Notes: generated by a model from the sequence alone, not told the origin. A stretch of 64,000 nt of DNA from Ruminococcus sp. (GCA_004555265.1 SFIQ01000005.1:1-64000); one strand, 5' to 3'; counted from the stretch's first letter, positions 1 to 8,630 are shown. Translations and numbers: made by a program.

Positions 1-18
1 TACTTTCGAGGTGTTATT

Positions 19-1152
19 ATGGACTCAAGCTTGTTTGAAAGGTTGCTACACGTACTTCTGAAAACTCCTGTATTTAAACTCGATAATAAAGATGAACAGT
101 TAGAACAATTTGAAAATGAGTATTGTTTTGATGAAAACTTGCAGCCTATGTTTACTAAAACAATTCTTCTTAATATTATTTCTGATGTAGAAAAAAATGT
201 CATCTACGAAATCGCAGATGACATTAATGTCTATATATCTATATTTAACTTCGAGAATGAAATATATTTAGTGGGACCTTATGTAAGGGAAGAATATTCA
301 CAACAAGATATTGATAATTTGTTGATAGAGCATCATCTTCCTTCTGCATATTCATTGTCACTAAAATTGTATCGCAACTCACTGTCTTTGATTTACCACA
401 ATCAGTTATATAATATAATTAATTCGTGTATTTACGAAAATATCAACTATGACGACAAAAATTACAGCAGTATTTACAGAAGATATGACAGTGAAAGAGC
501 ATTTGAACATTTGATTAGAATGGGAGATGTTGAAAATGTTATTGCTATGCAGCAAATAATGCTTGATAATGCACAAAATTCAGGCTTTTTGAAATCAAAT
601 ACATCATATATAAATCCGGCTGTTAGTTTTGCCATACTTCGTACTCTTGCAAGAAAAGCAGCAGAGAGCAGCGGACTTTCTGTTGTAACTATTGATGAAA
701 TTACTCAGCGTTATGCACAGTTGGCAGATTCAGCTGTAACGATATCCAGGCAAGAAGAGTACTCAAAGAAAATGATACTTGAATTAACAAAGGCTGTTCG
801 TGAACATCAGTTAAAATATTCAAATTATTCTTTGCCTGTTGTGAGAACGCTTGAATACATTATTTCTCATTTAAGTGACGAGTTAAAAATAATTAATCTT
901 GCAAAACAGGTAGATATGTCTGTTTCAAATTTTTGCAAGTTATTTAAAAATGAAACCGGTTTAACTGTAAATGAATATATCACAACTCAAAGATGCAAAA
1001 AAGCCGCAGAATTTCTGTCTCAAACAAATTTTCCGGTACAAGAAATAGGAAGCTATGTAGGCTATGATGATAATAACTATTTTGTAAAGGTTTTCAAAAA
1101 AGTCTATAACACTACTCCTACACAATACAGAAAGAATCAAAGAAAAAAATAA
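19..1152 (+). CDS. AraC-family transcriptional regulator
   Basis: This 377-residue protein ends in a two-helix-turn-helix AraC/XylS DNA-binding domain (about residues 275-375), seen in the segments IINLAKQVDMSVSNFCKLF and VQEIGSYVGYDDNNYFVKVF. The first 270 residues have no motif I can name; such regions usually sense a ligand or dimerise. A GAGGTG ribosome binding site lies 5 bases before the ATG. The gene is AT-rich compared with DNA beyond 9 kb. The nearest metabolic operon is the aconitase X/flavoprotein cluster at 3.5-7.3 kb on the other strand, so regulation of that cluster is possible but only inferred. The family call is firm; the target is unknown. Confidence 0.9.
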   Translation: MDSSLFERLLHVLLKTPVFKLDNKDEQLEQFENEYCFDENLQPMFTKTILLNIISDVEKNVIYEIADDINVYISIFNFENEIYLVGPYVREEYSQQDIDNLLIEHHLPSAYSLSLKLYRNSLSLIYHNQLYNIINSCIYENINYDDKNYSSIYRRYDSERAFEHLIRMGDVENVIAMQQIMLDNAQNSGFLKSNTSYINPAVSFAILRTLARKAAESSGLSVVTIDEITQRYAQLADSAVTISRQEEYSKKMILELTKAVREHQLKYSNYSLPVVRTLEYIISHLSDELKIINLAKQVDMSVSNFCKLFKNETGLTVNEYITTQRCKKAAEFLSQTNFPVQEIGSYVGYDDNNYFVKVFKKVYNTTPTQYRKNQRKK

Positions 1153-1498
1153 TGATGCATATGTTTTGTTAATTTATCATTACACGACCACTTATTGACA
1201 CTTATGATTGAAAAGCGGTAGCATTACAAGTTGCTAACTGTTAATTTATTCTTTTCTATTGTTTTTGTAAAGCTTTTTTACAGGTGGTCGCCTAATATTT
1301 TTACTCACTTATCCAATTTTCTTAAAGCTTCAACTTGAAAATATCTTAGAGATACAAGCCTTCAAAAACGGCTTAAAATGAGAGCTTTTGAAATCAATTC
1401 TTACACTACTATGACGCCTATTTTGACGGCTACACAGGAGAACGAGGGTGTAGGAACAGTGAGCCAAGTGAAAATTAGGCAGAAAAATCGGACGAGAA

Positions 1499-1526
1499 AA
1501 GCCCTAAACATCGCTGTTTAGGGCTT
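1499..1526 (+). terminator. Perfect 12-bp hairpin (terminator-like)
   Basis: The arms AAGCCCTAAACA and TGTTTAGGGCTT pair perfectly around the loop TCGC. Only a short T stretch follows (TTGTTT), so it is either a weak rho-independent terminator or a structural element at an integration junction. Confidence 0.5.
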
Positions 1527-1543
1527 GTTTAACGGCTATCGAC

Positions 1544-1592
1544 ACTGCTACGAACCAGTAGGTCGAGGGTTCGAGTCCCCCACAGCGTGCCA
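1544..1592 (+). pseudogene. 3' fragment of tRNA-Arg(ACG), probable attachment-site remnant
   Basis: The sequence runs from the 3' part of the anticodon stem through an anticodon loop CTACGAA (anticodon ACG), the 3' stem CCAGT, a T-arm with loop TTCGAGT, and an acceptor strand ending GTGCCA. No matching 5' half is present upstream: the acceptor partner and D-arm are missing and the anticodon stem lacks one base. A tRNA-style terminator follows at once. Tyrosine recombinases often use this 3' part of a tRNA gene as att core, so a duplicated att half-site is the best explanation (inference). The identity depends on reading the loop as drawn. Confidence 0.6.
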
Positions 1593-1594
1593 AT

Positions 1595-1631
1595 AAACCG
1601 ATATAGACTTTTGTCTGTATCGGTTTATTTT
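1595..1631 (+). terminator. Rho-independent terminator after the tRNA fragment
   Basis: AAACCGATATAGAC and GTCTGTATCGGTTT form a near-perfect stem around TTTT and are followed by ATTTTTA. It sits 2 bases after the CCA of the tRNA-Arg fragment, as natural tRNA terminators do, so terminator and tRNA 3' end were probably copied together. Confidence 0.8.
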
Positions 1632-1734
1632 TATGTTGTGGGGAGTGCGAGAGTCCTCTATTCATCGGGTAAATAGGTGCAAAACCATTACAAAAACTGA
1701 CGCACTACCGTACGGCAGTTTTTGAAAGGAGAAA

Positions 1735-1787
1735 CAATTGAAGTGATTATTAACAAATGCTTGCATTTGTTTCAATCACGGAAATTG
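1735..1787. repeat. Long imperfect palindrome
   Basis: Three nested inverted arms share one centre: CAATT/AATTG (1735-1739 with 1783-1787), GTGATT/AATCAC (1743-1748 with 1774-1779) and AACAAATGC/GCATTTGTT (1752-1760 with 1763-1771). It could fold as a tall hairpin in RNA or be a recombinase or operator site. No gene is attached to it. Confidence 0.6.
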
Positions 1788-2134
1788 TTTGGACGCTCAC
1801 CCGCAGTGTGCCATTATAAATGTATATAATCTACATTTTTCACTTGTTAAGATTTACAACACAAATTCGCTTGAAATTCCATAAATGACTCCCATTTGAC
1901 GTCCACTGAATTATTTTACAAAAACTGACACATTCTAGGTGGCTCAATATTTAATTTTATCGATGAATTATTCATAATATCATAGTAAATAAATTGTAAT
2001 TTATAATGTATTTAAAAATTCACTTATAACGTGAAAAAAACTCTCTAAACGTGATATTGAAATATTATTTTTACTATGTCAAAATATAACTAGAAAGAGA
2101 CGTCACTTTCAATACATAGAACGAGGGTTTTATT

Positions 2135-3226
2135 ATGAAATTGAACATTGGTGAAACAATTAAAAAATTAAGAAAAGAAAAGGAAATCACTCAAGAAGAA
2201 TTCGCTGAATTAATTGGGGTTTCTTCTCAGTCTGTATCGCGTTGGGAAAACAACTTGTGTTATCCGGATATAGAACTCATTCCTATTATTGCAGATTTCT
2301 TTGGTGTATCTACGGATATGTTAATGGGTATGGATGAAACAAAAGAAAAGCAAGCTGTTAATATTATTTTGGAAGATTACCAAAATGCCATTAGTAAGGG
2401 AAGAATTAATGAGTGTATTTGTATTGCACGTAAAGGTGTAAAAGAATTTCCCAATAATTATATTTTGCTTGATAAATTGATGTATGCTTTATTTGTTTCA
2501 GGAGATGACGACGGTAATATTCCTGAATGGAAAGAAAACATGGAAAAATATGATGATGAAATAACTGCTTTAGGAGAAAGGCTAATGAAATATTGTCCCG
2601 ATCAAAGCATTCGCCTTGCGGCAACTGCAAGGTTAGCATTTAATCATTGTATTCATGGTAGAAAAGAAATCGGTAAACAGATTTATTCTACATTACCATC
2701 AATGGAATCTTGTCGTGAAAAGCAAATTTGGTGGTCTTTAGATAAAGAAGAAAAACTACCATTTTTACAAAAATCAATTTTACAAAGCTATGAAATGTTA
2801 AGAAGCTTTATTTGGCTTTTAGCAGATGCAGATGTTGTTTCTGTTGAAATTGAATTAGAAGCGATAAATAAAGTTTTTGAATTAGAAAAACTAATACTTG
2901 AAGACAACCGTCCAAAAAATAGTTGGGGCGATGCATGGCTCAATTATTCTATGGCGGGTAAATATGCTTTATTGAATGATTATGATAATATGTACAAATA
3001 TTTACATATAGCTGTTGATAAAGCAAAAGCATTTGATAACCGACCTGACAAGCAAACTTACAGTAGTGTATTAGTTGGAGAAATCACAGTAAGCAAGCTC
3101 AATTTTGAAACCGCTGATACAAGACCACTTTGTAAAATACTTCGTGATAAATGGTTGCAAGATGAAGAATTTGATTCTGTTCGAAATGATAAAGAATTTC
3201 AGTTAATACTAAATGAATTAGATTAA
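2135..3226 (+). CDS. XRE-family regulator with large C-terminal domain
   Basis: The first 66 residues are a classic Cro/CI-type helix-turn-helix (ITQEEFAELIGVSSQSVSRW, then PDIELIPIIADFFGVSTDML). The remaining ~295 residues are helical and acidic and look like repeat-type helices (TPR-like), but I cannot name a family. A GAGGG ribosome binding site precedes the ATG. The gene is AT-rich like its surroundings. Proteins with this layout in Clostridia are often encoded on mobile elements; the role here is unknown. Confidence 0.85.
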   Translation: MKLNIGETIKKLRKEKEITQEEFAELIGVSSQSVSRWENNLCYPDIELIPIIADFFGVSTDMLMGMDETKEKQAVNIILEDYQNAISKGRINECICIARKGVKEFPNNYILLDKLMYALFVSGDDDGNIPEWKENMEKYDDEITALGERLMKYCPDQSIRLAATARLAFNHCIHGRKEIGKQIYSTLPSMESCREKQIWWSLDKEEKLPFLQKSILQSYEMLRSFIWLLADADVVSVEIELEAINKVFELEKLILEDNRPKNSWGDAWLNYSMAGKYALLNDYDNMYKYLHIAVDKAKAFDNRPDKQTYSSVLVGEITVSKLNFETADTRPLCKILRDKWLQDEEFDSVRNDKEFQLILNELD

Positions 3227-3260
3227 CAAATAATAATTTAATGCCTCTTACAAAAGAATT

Positions 3261-3293
3261 AAGGCTCAAGGATTTTGCTCCTTGAGCCTTTTG
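3261..3293. terminator. Bidirectional-type terminator hairpin
   Basis: A perfect 12-bp stem, AAGGCTCAAGGA with TCCTTGAGCCTT, has a six-base loop and a T-rich 3' side. It ends the XRE gene on the + strand. The A-rich start gives a weaker T-tract for leftward transcripts from the aconitase X operon. The rest of 3294-3499 shows no gene. Confidence 0.8.
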
Positions 3294-3499
3294 CTATGCC
3301 GAGAAATGTATGCGCTTGTTCTTTTGCTTGTTTTCATACCGACGAGATTTGGTAATGAATCGTAATCCAAGCCTGTCAAAAGTGCAGATAATACGAACAC
3401 TCTAAAACATTTAATTATTATTCTGTCATCAAATTAACTGCTAACTTAAATTCTATTTCTAATACTTGCGCTTAAATCTGCTTTTAGTAACAATACAGA

Positions 3500-3943
3500 T
3501 TATTCAACAATTACACTGCCGTCAGGCTTAGCGGTAATTTTCATACCATCTTTCACATAACTTAAAAACGCATCCCCTAACGAATCTATTACAACCATAG
3601 ATGTATCATCAAGCCAAACATCTGCAAGCACTGCACCTGCTGCCGCAAGGGAATCGATAGGCTCTGAAAACAGCATACAAGCAGGCTGTCGTTTCATTGC
3701 ACAGGCACAGTAAAGCACTAATCCGCCGGTTGTTGAGCCGATAGTCTGCGGTAAGCAAAGCGCCTTACCTGCCATTTCCTTTCCGTAAAGGTCGGGATTG
3801 TTTTGGTCGCCGCAAGTCGCTTTTTTATCGCCAAACTGCAATGCCTTTTGGAAAGAAGCAAGTGTATTCAAACCGTTATGAGAAACAACCGCCTCGGCAG
3901 TAATATTGCCGGGAGAAACAGTTCTACCTTTAAAAGTCTTCAT
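3500..3943 (-). CDS. Aconitase X small (swivel) subunit, DUF126 family
   Basis: At 147 residues this matches the small, swivelling subunit of the two-subunit bacterial aconitase X enzymes. Recognisable family segments include the start KGRTVSPGNITAEAVVS, the segment LPQTIGSTTGGLVLY and the end WLDDTSMVVIDSLGDAF. I chose the ATG at 3943 rather than the longer frame because AAAGGAGAGG lies just upstream of it. It begins one base after the stop of the large subunit, so the two are translated together. Known aconitase X enzymes dehydrate cis-3-hydroxy-L-proline or, in archaea, mevalonate 5-phosphate. The substrate here cannot be told from sequence. Confidence 0.85.
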   Translation of the reverse strand: MKTFKGRTVSPGNITAEAVVSHNGLNTLASFQKALQFGDKKATCGDQNNPDLYGKEMAGKALCLPQTIGSTTGGLVLYCACAMKRQPACMLFSEPIDSLAAAGAVLADVWLDDTSMVVIDSLGDAFLSYVKDGMKITAKPDGSVIVE

Positions 3944-3944
3944 T

Positions 3945-5231
3945 TTATTCCTCTCCTTTTGTAATCTGCACAAGAATTTCATCGTCTGTATAATATCTTG
4001 AACTTGTATAGGTTCTCAACTTATTGCTTGATGTAATAACCGGCATAGCCGTACACAAAGGATTATTCATATACATAAGAGGACAGATATAGCTTGTAAT
4101 AACACCTGTCTGTTTCAGCCTTTCTGCATAAGGTGTTTTGTTAAACGCTTCCAAAACCTTAGGCGCTGCCGTGAATACAGTAGGAATTACAACCTTTTTA
4201 TTGCCATACTTATTTAAACTTTCTTCAACTCTTTCGGTCCATGTGATCAGTTGATTCAGGCTCATATGCGGGCAACCCATAAAGCAAAGCTTCGGCTTTG
4301 CTTTTTTATCTTTCCAAACAACAGGATAACTGTCATAAACTCTTTTAAGCTCTGTATCATCAATGACATAAACCTTTGCATTATCCTTTATTAGTGCTTC
4401 ACCCTGTTCAACAGCCTCGGGAGTAATCTTATCAATATGATAAAGACCGACAGCACCGTTTGATGCAGTTGCGGCACCGAAATCTTTAAGATAGGTTTTC
4501 GTATCCTCAGACAAGCCTTCACCAAGCCACTTATCAAGGCCCTTTACATAAGGCACATCCTCCATCACCTTCATACCGATAGCGGAACCAAGGAGCTGAG
4601 CTTCAGGCTTTTTTGTTGTTTGAATTTCAATAATCCAGTCAGCCCTTCTGCCCTCGTCCTTAACAAGTCCGAATGAGGGAACACAGCCTGCAATAGAGCC
4701 CATCAAATCAATAATACCTGAATTTCTGTTGCATCTTGCACCGAGAACGGAATTTGCATAAACAACCGCAGAGGATTCAGACCAGGAAAGAATATCACCC
4801 ATTTTAGGTGTATTGCCCACCTCGTCCATATAGCAGGTACAGGTAAAGGCGTCTGAATTCATAAGTCCAAGTTCCTTTAACTGCTTCTCATAGAAATCCT
4901 GCTTTGTGTACATAAATTTATTAAATATAAAGTTTTGCAAAAAATTTGAAGGAACATTTTTATCAAGCGGTCTTGGATCCGCAGTAAATTTCTGCTTGGA
5001 TACCGCCCCGGTTTCAATAAGCCGTTCCATTAGACCGTAAACAGGGGTAAGTGCTTTCAGCCCGAATGATGTTACAAGGTGGTTGTATTCGCTGGTTACA
5101 GGTACCATTTGATCGGCACCGAATAATTCTCCGTAACGAACAAGGGTTTCCATAACCTTCGCAAGCGTTTCCCCCTTACTGCCGTTAAGAATTTCCTCCT
5201 GTTCCTTTGTCAACTTCATTTTATATTCCAT
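3945..5231 (-). CDS. Aconitase X large (catalytic) subunit, DUF521 family
   Basis: This 428-residue protein carries the aconitase X catalytic domain. The Cys-bearing segments ARCNRNSGIIDLMGSIAG and KLCFMGCPHMSLNQL sit where the family keeps its metal or Fe-S ligands and substrate contacts. The start at 5231 has an AAGGAAGG site six bases upstream. It follows the flavoprotein gene by 17 bases and precedes the small subunit by one base, so all three form an operon. The family catalyses a dehydration or isomerisation similar to aconitase. The reaction here is inferred, with cis-3-hydroxyproline dehydratase as one candidate. Confidence 0.88.
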   Translation of the reverse strand: MEYKMKLTKEQEEILNGSKGETLAKVMETLVRYGELFGADQMVPVTSEYNHLVTSFGLKALTPVYGLMERLIETGAVSKQKFTADPRPLDKNVPSNFLQNFIFNKFMYTKQDFYEKQLKELGLMNSDAFTCTCYMDEVGNTPKMGDILSWSESSAVVYANSVLGARCNRNSGIIDLMGSIAGCVPSFGLVKDEGRRADWIIEIQTTKKPEAQLLGSAIGMKVMEDVPYVKGLDKWLGEGLSEDTKTYLKDFGAATASNGAVGLYHIDKITPEAVEQGEALIKDNAKVYVIDDTELKRVYDSYPVVWKDKKAKPKLCFMGCPHMSLNQLITWTERVEESLNKYGNKKVVIPTVFTAAPKVLEAFNKTPYAERLKQTGVITSYICPLMYMNNPLCTAMPVITSSNKLRTYTSSRYYTDDEILVQITKGEE

Positions 5232-5248
5232 AACTATCCTTCCTTAAT

Positions 5249-7300
5249 TTATATTTTCATTGCAACTTCATACGCGCCCCAAATAACCGAACGCAAATTG
5301 CCGATGCTTGCACAATCTCCTACATAGGAGACATTTTTGCCGCCCTTTACGGGCGTGGGGATATATCCTGCACAGCTTATAACAGAATCACATGCGATTG
5401 TGAAATCTATGCCCGACTTATCGGTACAGATGATCTGCTCATCCTGTACCTCTTTCAGTTTTGTTTCCAAATAAACCGGAACACTGTGCAGGTCAAACCA
5501 TTCTCTCAAATAAGACGAATTTGCAAGGCAAACGCCTGTTTGGCTGATTAAATCATCCTTCATTTCAACAAGTATTACCTTTTTGTTTTCAAGGGCAAGT
5601 TCATAAGCAATCTCGCAGCCTGTAAGACCGCCGCCGACAACTGCCACGGTATTCCCGACTTTTGCGCCGTTAAGATAATCACAGCCCTCAATCATTTTTT
5701 CATATCCGGGCACATTTTTAAGCAGTCTCGGAGCAGAGCCTGTTGCAACAATTACCTTTTCGTCTCCGAATACACTTAAATCCTTCACTTCATCGTTAAA
5801 ATGAATTTCAATGCCCAGTTTCTCCATTTCTCTGCGATACCATTTCAGCAAATCACGCAGTTTTCCCTTATAGGATTCTGCGCTTGCAGGAATAAATGTG
5901 CCGCCCAATACATCTGATTTTTCGTGTATCACAGGCTTATGACCGCGCAGTTTCAGTACTCTTGCGGCCTCCATACCCCCGATACCGCCGCCAATAATAT
6001 GTACTGTTTTCGGCGAATTTGTCTTTTCAATATGGTGCTTATTCCACTGCATTACCTCGGCGTCAACCGCACATCTTGCAAGATGCAGGCTGTCACTTAA
6101 TTCCTGGTCATTGGGAACGCCCTTGTAGTGGCACATATTAAAGCAACCGTTGTGGCACAAAATGCAAGGTCTTATATCCTCCTCGCGGTCCTCAATGATT
6201 TTCGTAATCCATTCTCTGTCCGCAAGGAACTGTCTTGCAAATCCCGCACCGTCAATTTTACCGGCGGCAACCGACTCTGCCGCATCTCTTATATTGAGTC
6301 TGCCCGCACAAATTACAGGAATATCCACAAATTTTTTGATATGCGCAACATCCTGCAAATTACAATTCTCAGGCATATAAATCGGCGGATGTGCCCAATA
6401 CCAAGCGTCATAGGTGCCGTTGTCACAGTTCAGGCAATCGTAGCCTGCGTCCTGTAAATATTTAGCGGCAATTTCAGACTCTGCCATATCTCTGCCGACC
6501 TCGGTATATTCCTCACCCGGTAAAGCGCCCTTTCTAAACCCCTTTGTTTTAGAAACTACACTGTATCGAAGCGAAACCGGGAAATCATTTCCACAGGCTT
6601 TTTTGATTGCTTTTACAATATCCGCTGCAAATCTGTATCTGTTTTCAAGAGAACCGCCGTACTCGTCAGTTCTCTTGTTCACATATTTCAGCGTAAACTG
6701 ATCGAGCAAATATCCCTCGTGAACAGCGTGAATTTCCACACCGTCAACACCTGCCTCCTTGAGCAATACCGCCGTTTTCGCAAAGGCGTCAACCATTTCG
6801 TGGATTTCATCAACTGTTATTTCTCTGGAAGGCACCTTGTCAGACCATCTGTTTGGAGAAGGACTGGGAGCGGCAGTGATTTTATCCAAATCCATAAAAG
6901 GCTTGCTGACTGTTCTCAAAGCCTTGTTTGAATAGAGCATTTCCATCATGGAACTAATTGTAAAGGAACGACCGAATCCAGCAGTAAGCTGCACAAAGAG
7001 TTTTGCGCCGGTTTTGTGGAATTCAGGCATCCACTTTGCCAAATCTTTATACATTTTCTTATTCTTATAAAGCCATTGACCAAGCATGGGATTATAAACA
7101 GGCTGACAGCCGGGTAAAATAAGACCCACATTGTTTTCCGCAACCTCTTGAATAAACCTTGCTCCCATTTTGTCAAAATGGTTTACTTCCATCCAACCGA
7201 ACAGGTTGGTGCCACCCATGCTTGTAAGAACAATACGGTTTTTGATTTCACAATTACCGATTTTCCACGGCGTAAAAAGCGGATTTAACTTTTCTTCCAT
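5249..7300 (-). CDS. Old Yellow Enzyme-type NADH:flavin oxidoreductase / 2-enoate reductase-like Fe-S flavoprotein
   Basis: The 683 residues follow the layout of 2,4-dienoyl-CoA reductase, BaiCD/BaiH and 2-enoate reductases. An N-terminal FMN-binding barrel (about 1-370) carries the signature NKRTDEYGGSLENRYRF. A [4Fe-4S] motif, CILCHNGCFNMC with a further Cys downstream, follows. A C-terminal FAD/NAD(P) module has two dinucleotide folds (IIGGGIGGMEAARVL and VVGGGLTGCEIAYEL). Such enzymes reduce carbon-carbon double bonds of enoates using NAD(P)H. It is the first gene of the operon with aconitase X, so a dehydration-then-reduction route is plausible. The start has a GGGGG site, and a sigma-A promoter lies upstream. 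Confidence 0.88.
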   Translation of the reverse strand: MEEKLNPLFTPWKIGNCEIKNRIVLTSMGGTNLFGWMEVNHFDKMGARFIQEVAENNVGLILPGCQPVYNPMLGQWLYKNKKMYKDLAKWMPEFHKTGAKLFVQLTAGFGRSFTISSMMEMLYSNKALRTVSKPFMDLDKITAAPSPSPNRWSDKVPSREITVDEIHEMVDAFAKTAVLLKEAGVDGVEIHAVHEGYLLDQFTLKYVNKRTDEYGGSLENRYRFAADIVKAIKKACGNDFPVSLRYSVVSKTKGFRKGALPGEEYTEVGRDMAESEIAAKYLQDAGYDCLNCDNGTYDAWYWAHPPIYMPENCNLQDVAHIKKFVDIPVICAGRLNIRDAAESVAAGKIDGAGFARQFLADREWITKIIEDREEDIRPCILCHNGCFNMCHYKGVPNDQELSDSLHLARCAVDAEVMQWNKHHIEKTNSPKTVHIIGGGIGGMEAARVLKLRGHKPVIHEKSDVLGGTFIPASAESYKGKLRDLLKWYRREMEKLGIEIHFNDEVKDLSVFGDEKVIVATGSAPRLLKNVPGYEKMIEGCDYLNGAKVGNTVAVVGGGLTGCEIAYELALENKKVILVEMKDDLISQTGVCLANSSYLREWFDLHSVPVYLETKLKEVQDEQIICTDKSGIDFTIACDSVISCAGYIPTPVKGGKNVSYVGDCASIGNLRSVIWGAYEVAMKI

Positions 7301-7336
7301 ATTGACTAATCCCCCTTATGATTATCTGTAATTAAT

Positions 7337-7364
7337 ATTATAGCAATAATAGCAAATATTTCAA
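7337..7364 (-). promoter_or_regulatory. Sigma-A promoter of the flavoprotein/aconitase X operon
   Basis: On the minus strand TTGAAA (7364-7359) and TATAAT (7342-7337) are separated by 16 bases. The predicted start lies about 30 bases before the flavoprotein ATG. The match is near consensus. Regulator binding sites are not evident. Confidence 0.75.
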
Positions 7365-7659
7365 CAGTAGTGTCGTATTTTTGTAAATTGTTCCAAATAT
7401 TGTTTTCTGCAAGATGTTTCATAACAAGTGTGAATCCAAATTCAAATACCTGCGCCTCAATCAGGGATGCGTATTCTGTAAAACAATCCTAAAAGTTCAT
7501 TTTACTTTTATGTAGTGGTATAATTTTATTACAAATATTATGTCTCAACAATCTATTGATTCAGTATACTAAATTTGTTTATTAAGCAAACTGTGCCCGC
7601 ATAGCAATCCACAAACTTTTCTATTGAGGAAATTTTTCGGTATTATTGCCCACACAGTA

Positions 7660-7758
7660 TTGACAACGGAAAAATTCCATGATAGTATACATAATATAAT
7701 ATATATCAAAAATGAAAAACATATTAGGTCATACCTCTCGCGAGGTGTGACCTTTTTT
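7660..7758 (+). promoter_or_regulatory. Promoter followed by terminator hairpin: leader of the 59-residue protein
   Basis: TTGACA (7660-7665) and TAGTAT (7683-7688) are spaced by 17 bases. About 40 bases later a strong hairpin, GGTCATACCTC/GAGGTGTGACC with loop TCGC, is followed by TTTTTT (7727-7758). The downstream small gene starts 80 bases further on. The layout suggests either a short RNA of about 65 bases or an attenuated leader. No other gene is seen in 7301-7836. Confidence 0.6.
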
Positions 7759-7836
7759 GTTGCTTGTGCAGGAAAGTTCTATTTGCGTGCCGATTTACAT
7801 AGTATGGAACAAAAAGCAACGAGAGGAGGCTTCACA

Positions 7837-8016
7837 ATGGACATTATTATGCACTACCCGAAAACCGAACAAGGAAAAAACGAATTACATAAAAAAGTCG
7901 CAGAGGTCCATGTGGAAGCCGTCGACCGGTATCTCGCACAACTGCCGTGCCCGAAAGCGCAAAAGGTGGCAATCCTTCGCTCTGTGGAAGAAGAACTGCG
8001 CAGAGAAAAAGCATAA
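7837..8016 (+). CDS. Small protein of mobile-element type, function unknown
   Basis: This gene encodes 59 residues starting MDIIMHYPKTEQGKNELHKK. It is charged and helical, with no membrane segment. I chose this ATG rather than longer in-frame starts because GAGGAGG lies seven bases before it. Short proteins of this kind (a YPKTEE-like start and a central LPCP motif) occur on conjugative elements and prophages of Clostridia, as far as I can recall. The function is not known. It sits between the accessory operon and a two-HTH regulator next to the split sigK. Confidence 0.65.
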   Translation: MDIIMHYPKTEQGKNELHKKVAEVHVEAVDRYLAQLPCPKAQKVAILRSVEEELRREKA

Positions 8017-8037
8017 TGCCCCGAAAGGCTTTGGCGG

Positions 8038-8577
8038 CTATTTCTGTTGCCCGCAGTGCGCAAACACCCGCAACCACAAAGGCTTGGTCATTCTTATGCT
8101 TTCGTTTTCCCAGCGCTTAACGGTATTTTCACTGACATTGTTTAATTTTCCGAATGCAGATTGCGTCAAGTGAAGTTGCTTACGAACGGCGCGCAACTGT
8201 CTCCCCTGCCCGTCATATAAAAATTGATTGTATTCGTCCAACAAATCGGTTATCTCCACGCCCAAAATCTGCGCAATTTGTGTTAAAATATCAATCGGAT
8301 AATAGTCGTGTTTTGGGTCTTCAAAATGTATATAGGTGCTTCGGCTAATCCCTGCGTAATCAGCAATTTCACGCTGTGGCAGGGATTTTTTATATCTGTA
8401 ATACCGCAGTTTGTCTGCCGTTGTACGGAGGTCGGATACATTCGGATGTTGCAGGCAGAAATTTTCGGCATCTGCAATTCTCGTCGGTGTTACGGCGGAA
8501 AAACTGTGCACATACAGCGGAGTTGTCACTATTTTTTCCTGCGATTGCCGATAAAATAGGAACAGATTGTCATTCAC
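8038..8577 (-). CDS. XRE-type regulator with two helix-turn-helix motifs
   Basis: The 179 residues contain a first Cro/CI-like HTH at about 60-110 (SLPQREIADYAGISRSTYIH) and a second at about 130-175 (LTQSAFGKLNNVSENTVKRW). The N-terminal 55 residues match nothing I recognise. No strong ribosome binding site is seen at this start. The gene lies about 90 bases downstream of the point where sigK homology stops and on the same strand, as expected for a gene at the edge of an inserted element. DNA binding is well supported; the targets are unknown. Confidence 0.82.
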   Translation of the reverse strand: MNDNLFLFYRQSQEKIVTTPLYVHSFSAVTPTRIADAENFCLQHPNVSDLRTTADKLRYYRYKKSLPQREIADYAGISRSTYIHFEDPKHDYYPIDILTQIAQILGVEITDLLDEYNQFLYDGQGRQLRAVRKQLHLTQSAFGKLNNVSENTVKRWENESIRMTKPLWLRVFAHCGQQK

Positions 8578-8630
8578 GCTTGAAAACAGGCTCCACGGCG
8601 CCTGCGGGTTTGAAAAAGATACGCCTTTTG

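Larger units (their letters stand above)
1153..2134. other. AT-rich intergenic stretch with decayed element traces
   Basis: No convincing gene fills this 980-base gap. It contains a 47-codon ORF at 1378-1521 without a ribosome binding site, a perfect 12-bp hairpin at 1499-1526 overlapping the end of that ORF, the 3' part of a tRNA-Arg with its terminator (1544-1626), an inverted repeat at 1692-1723, and a long palindrome at 1735-1787. The string CAAAAACTGAC occurs at both about 1691 and 1919. This mix of fragments is typical of DNA left by integrated elements; that reading is an inference. Confidence 0.5.

Noticed and set aside
1378..1521. 47-codon ORF in the AT-rich gap
   Set aside because: There is no ribosome binding site, it ends inside a hairpin, and another frame (YYDAYFDGYTGER) looks more protein-like, so it is probably a decayed fragment.
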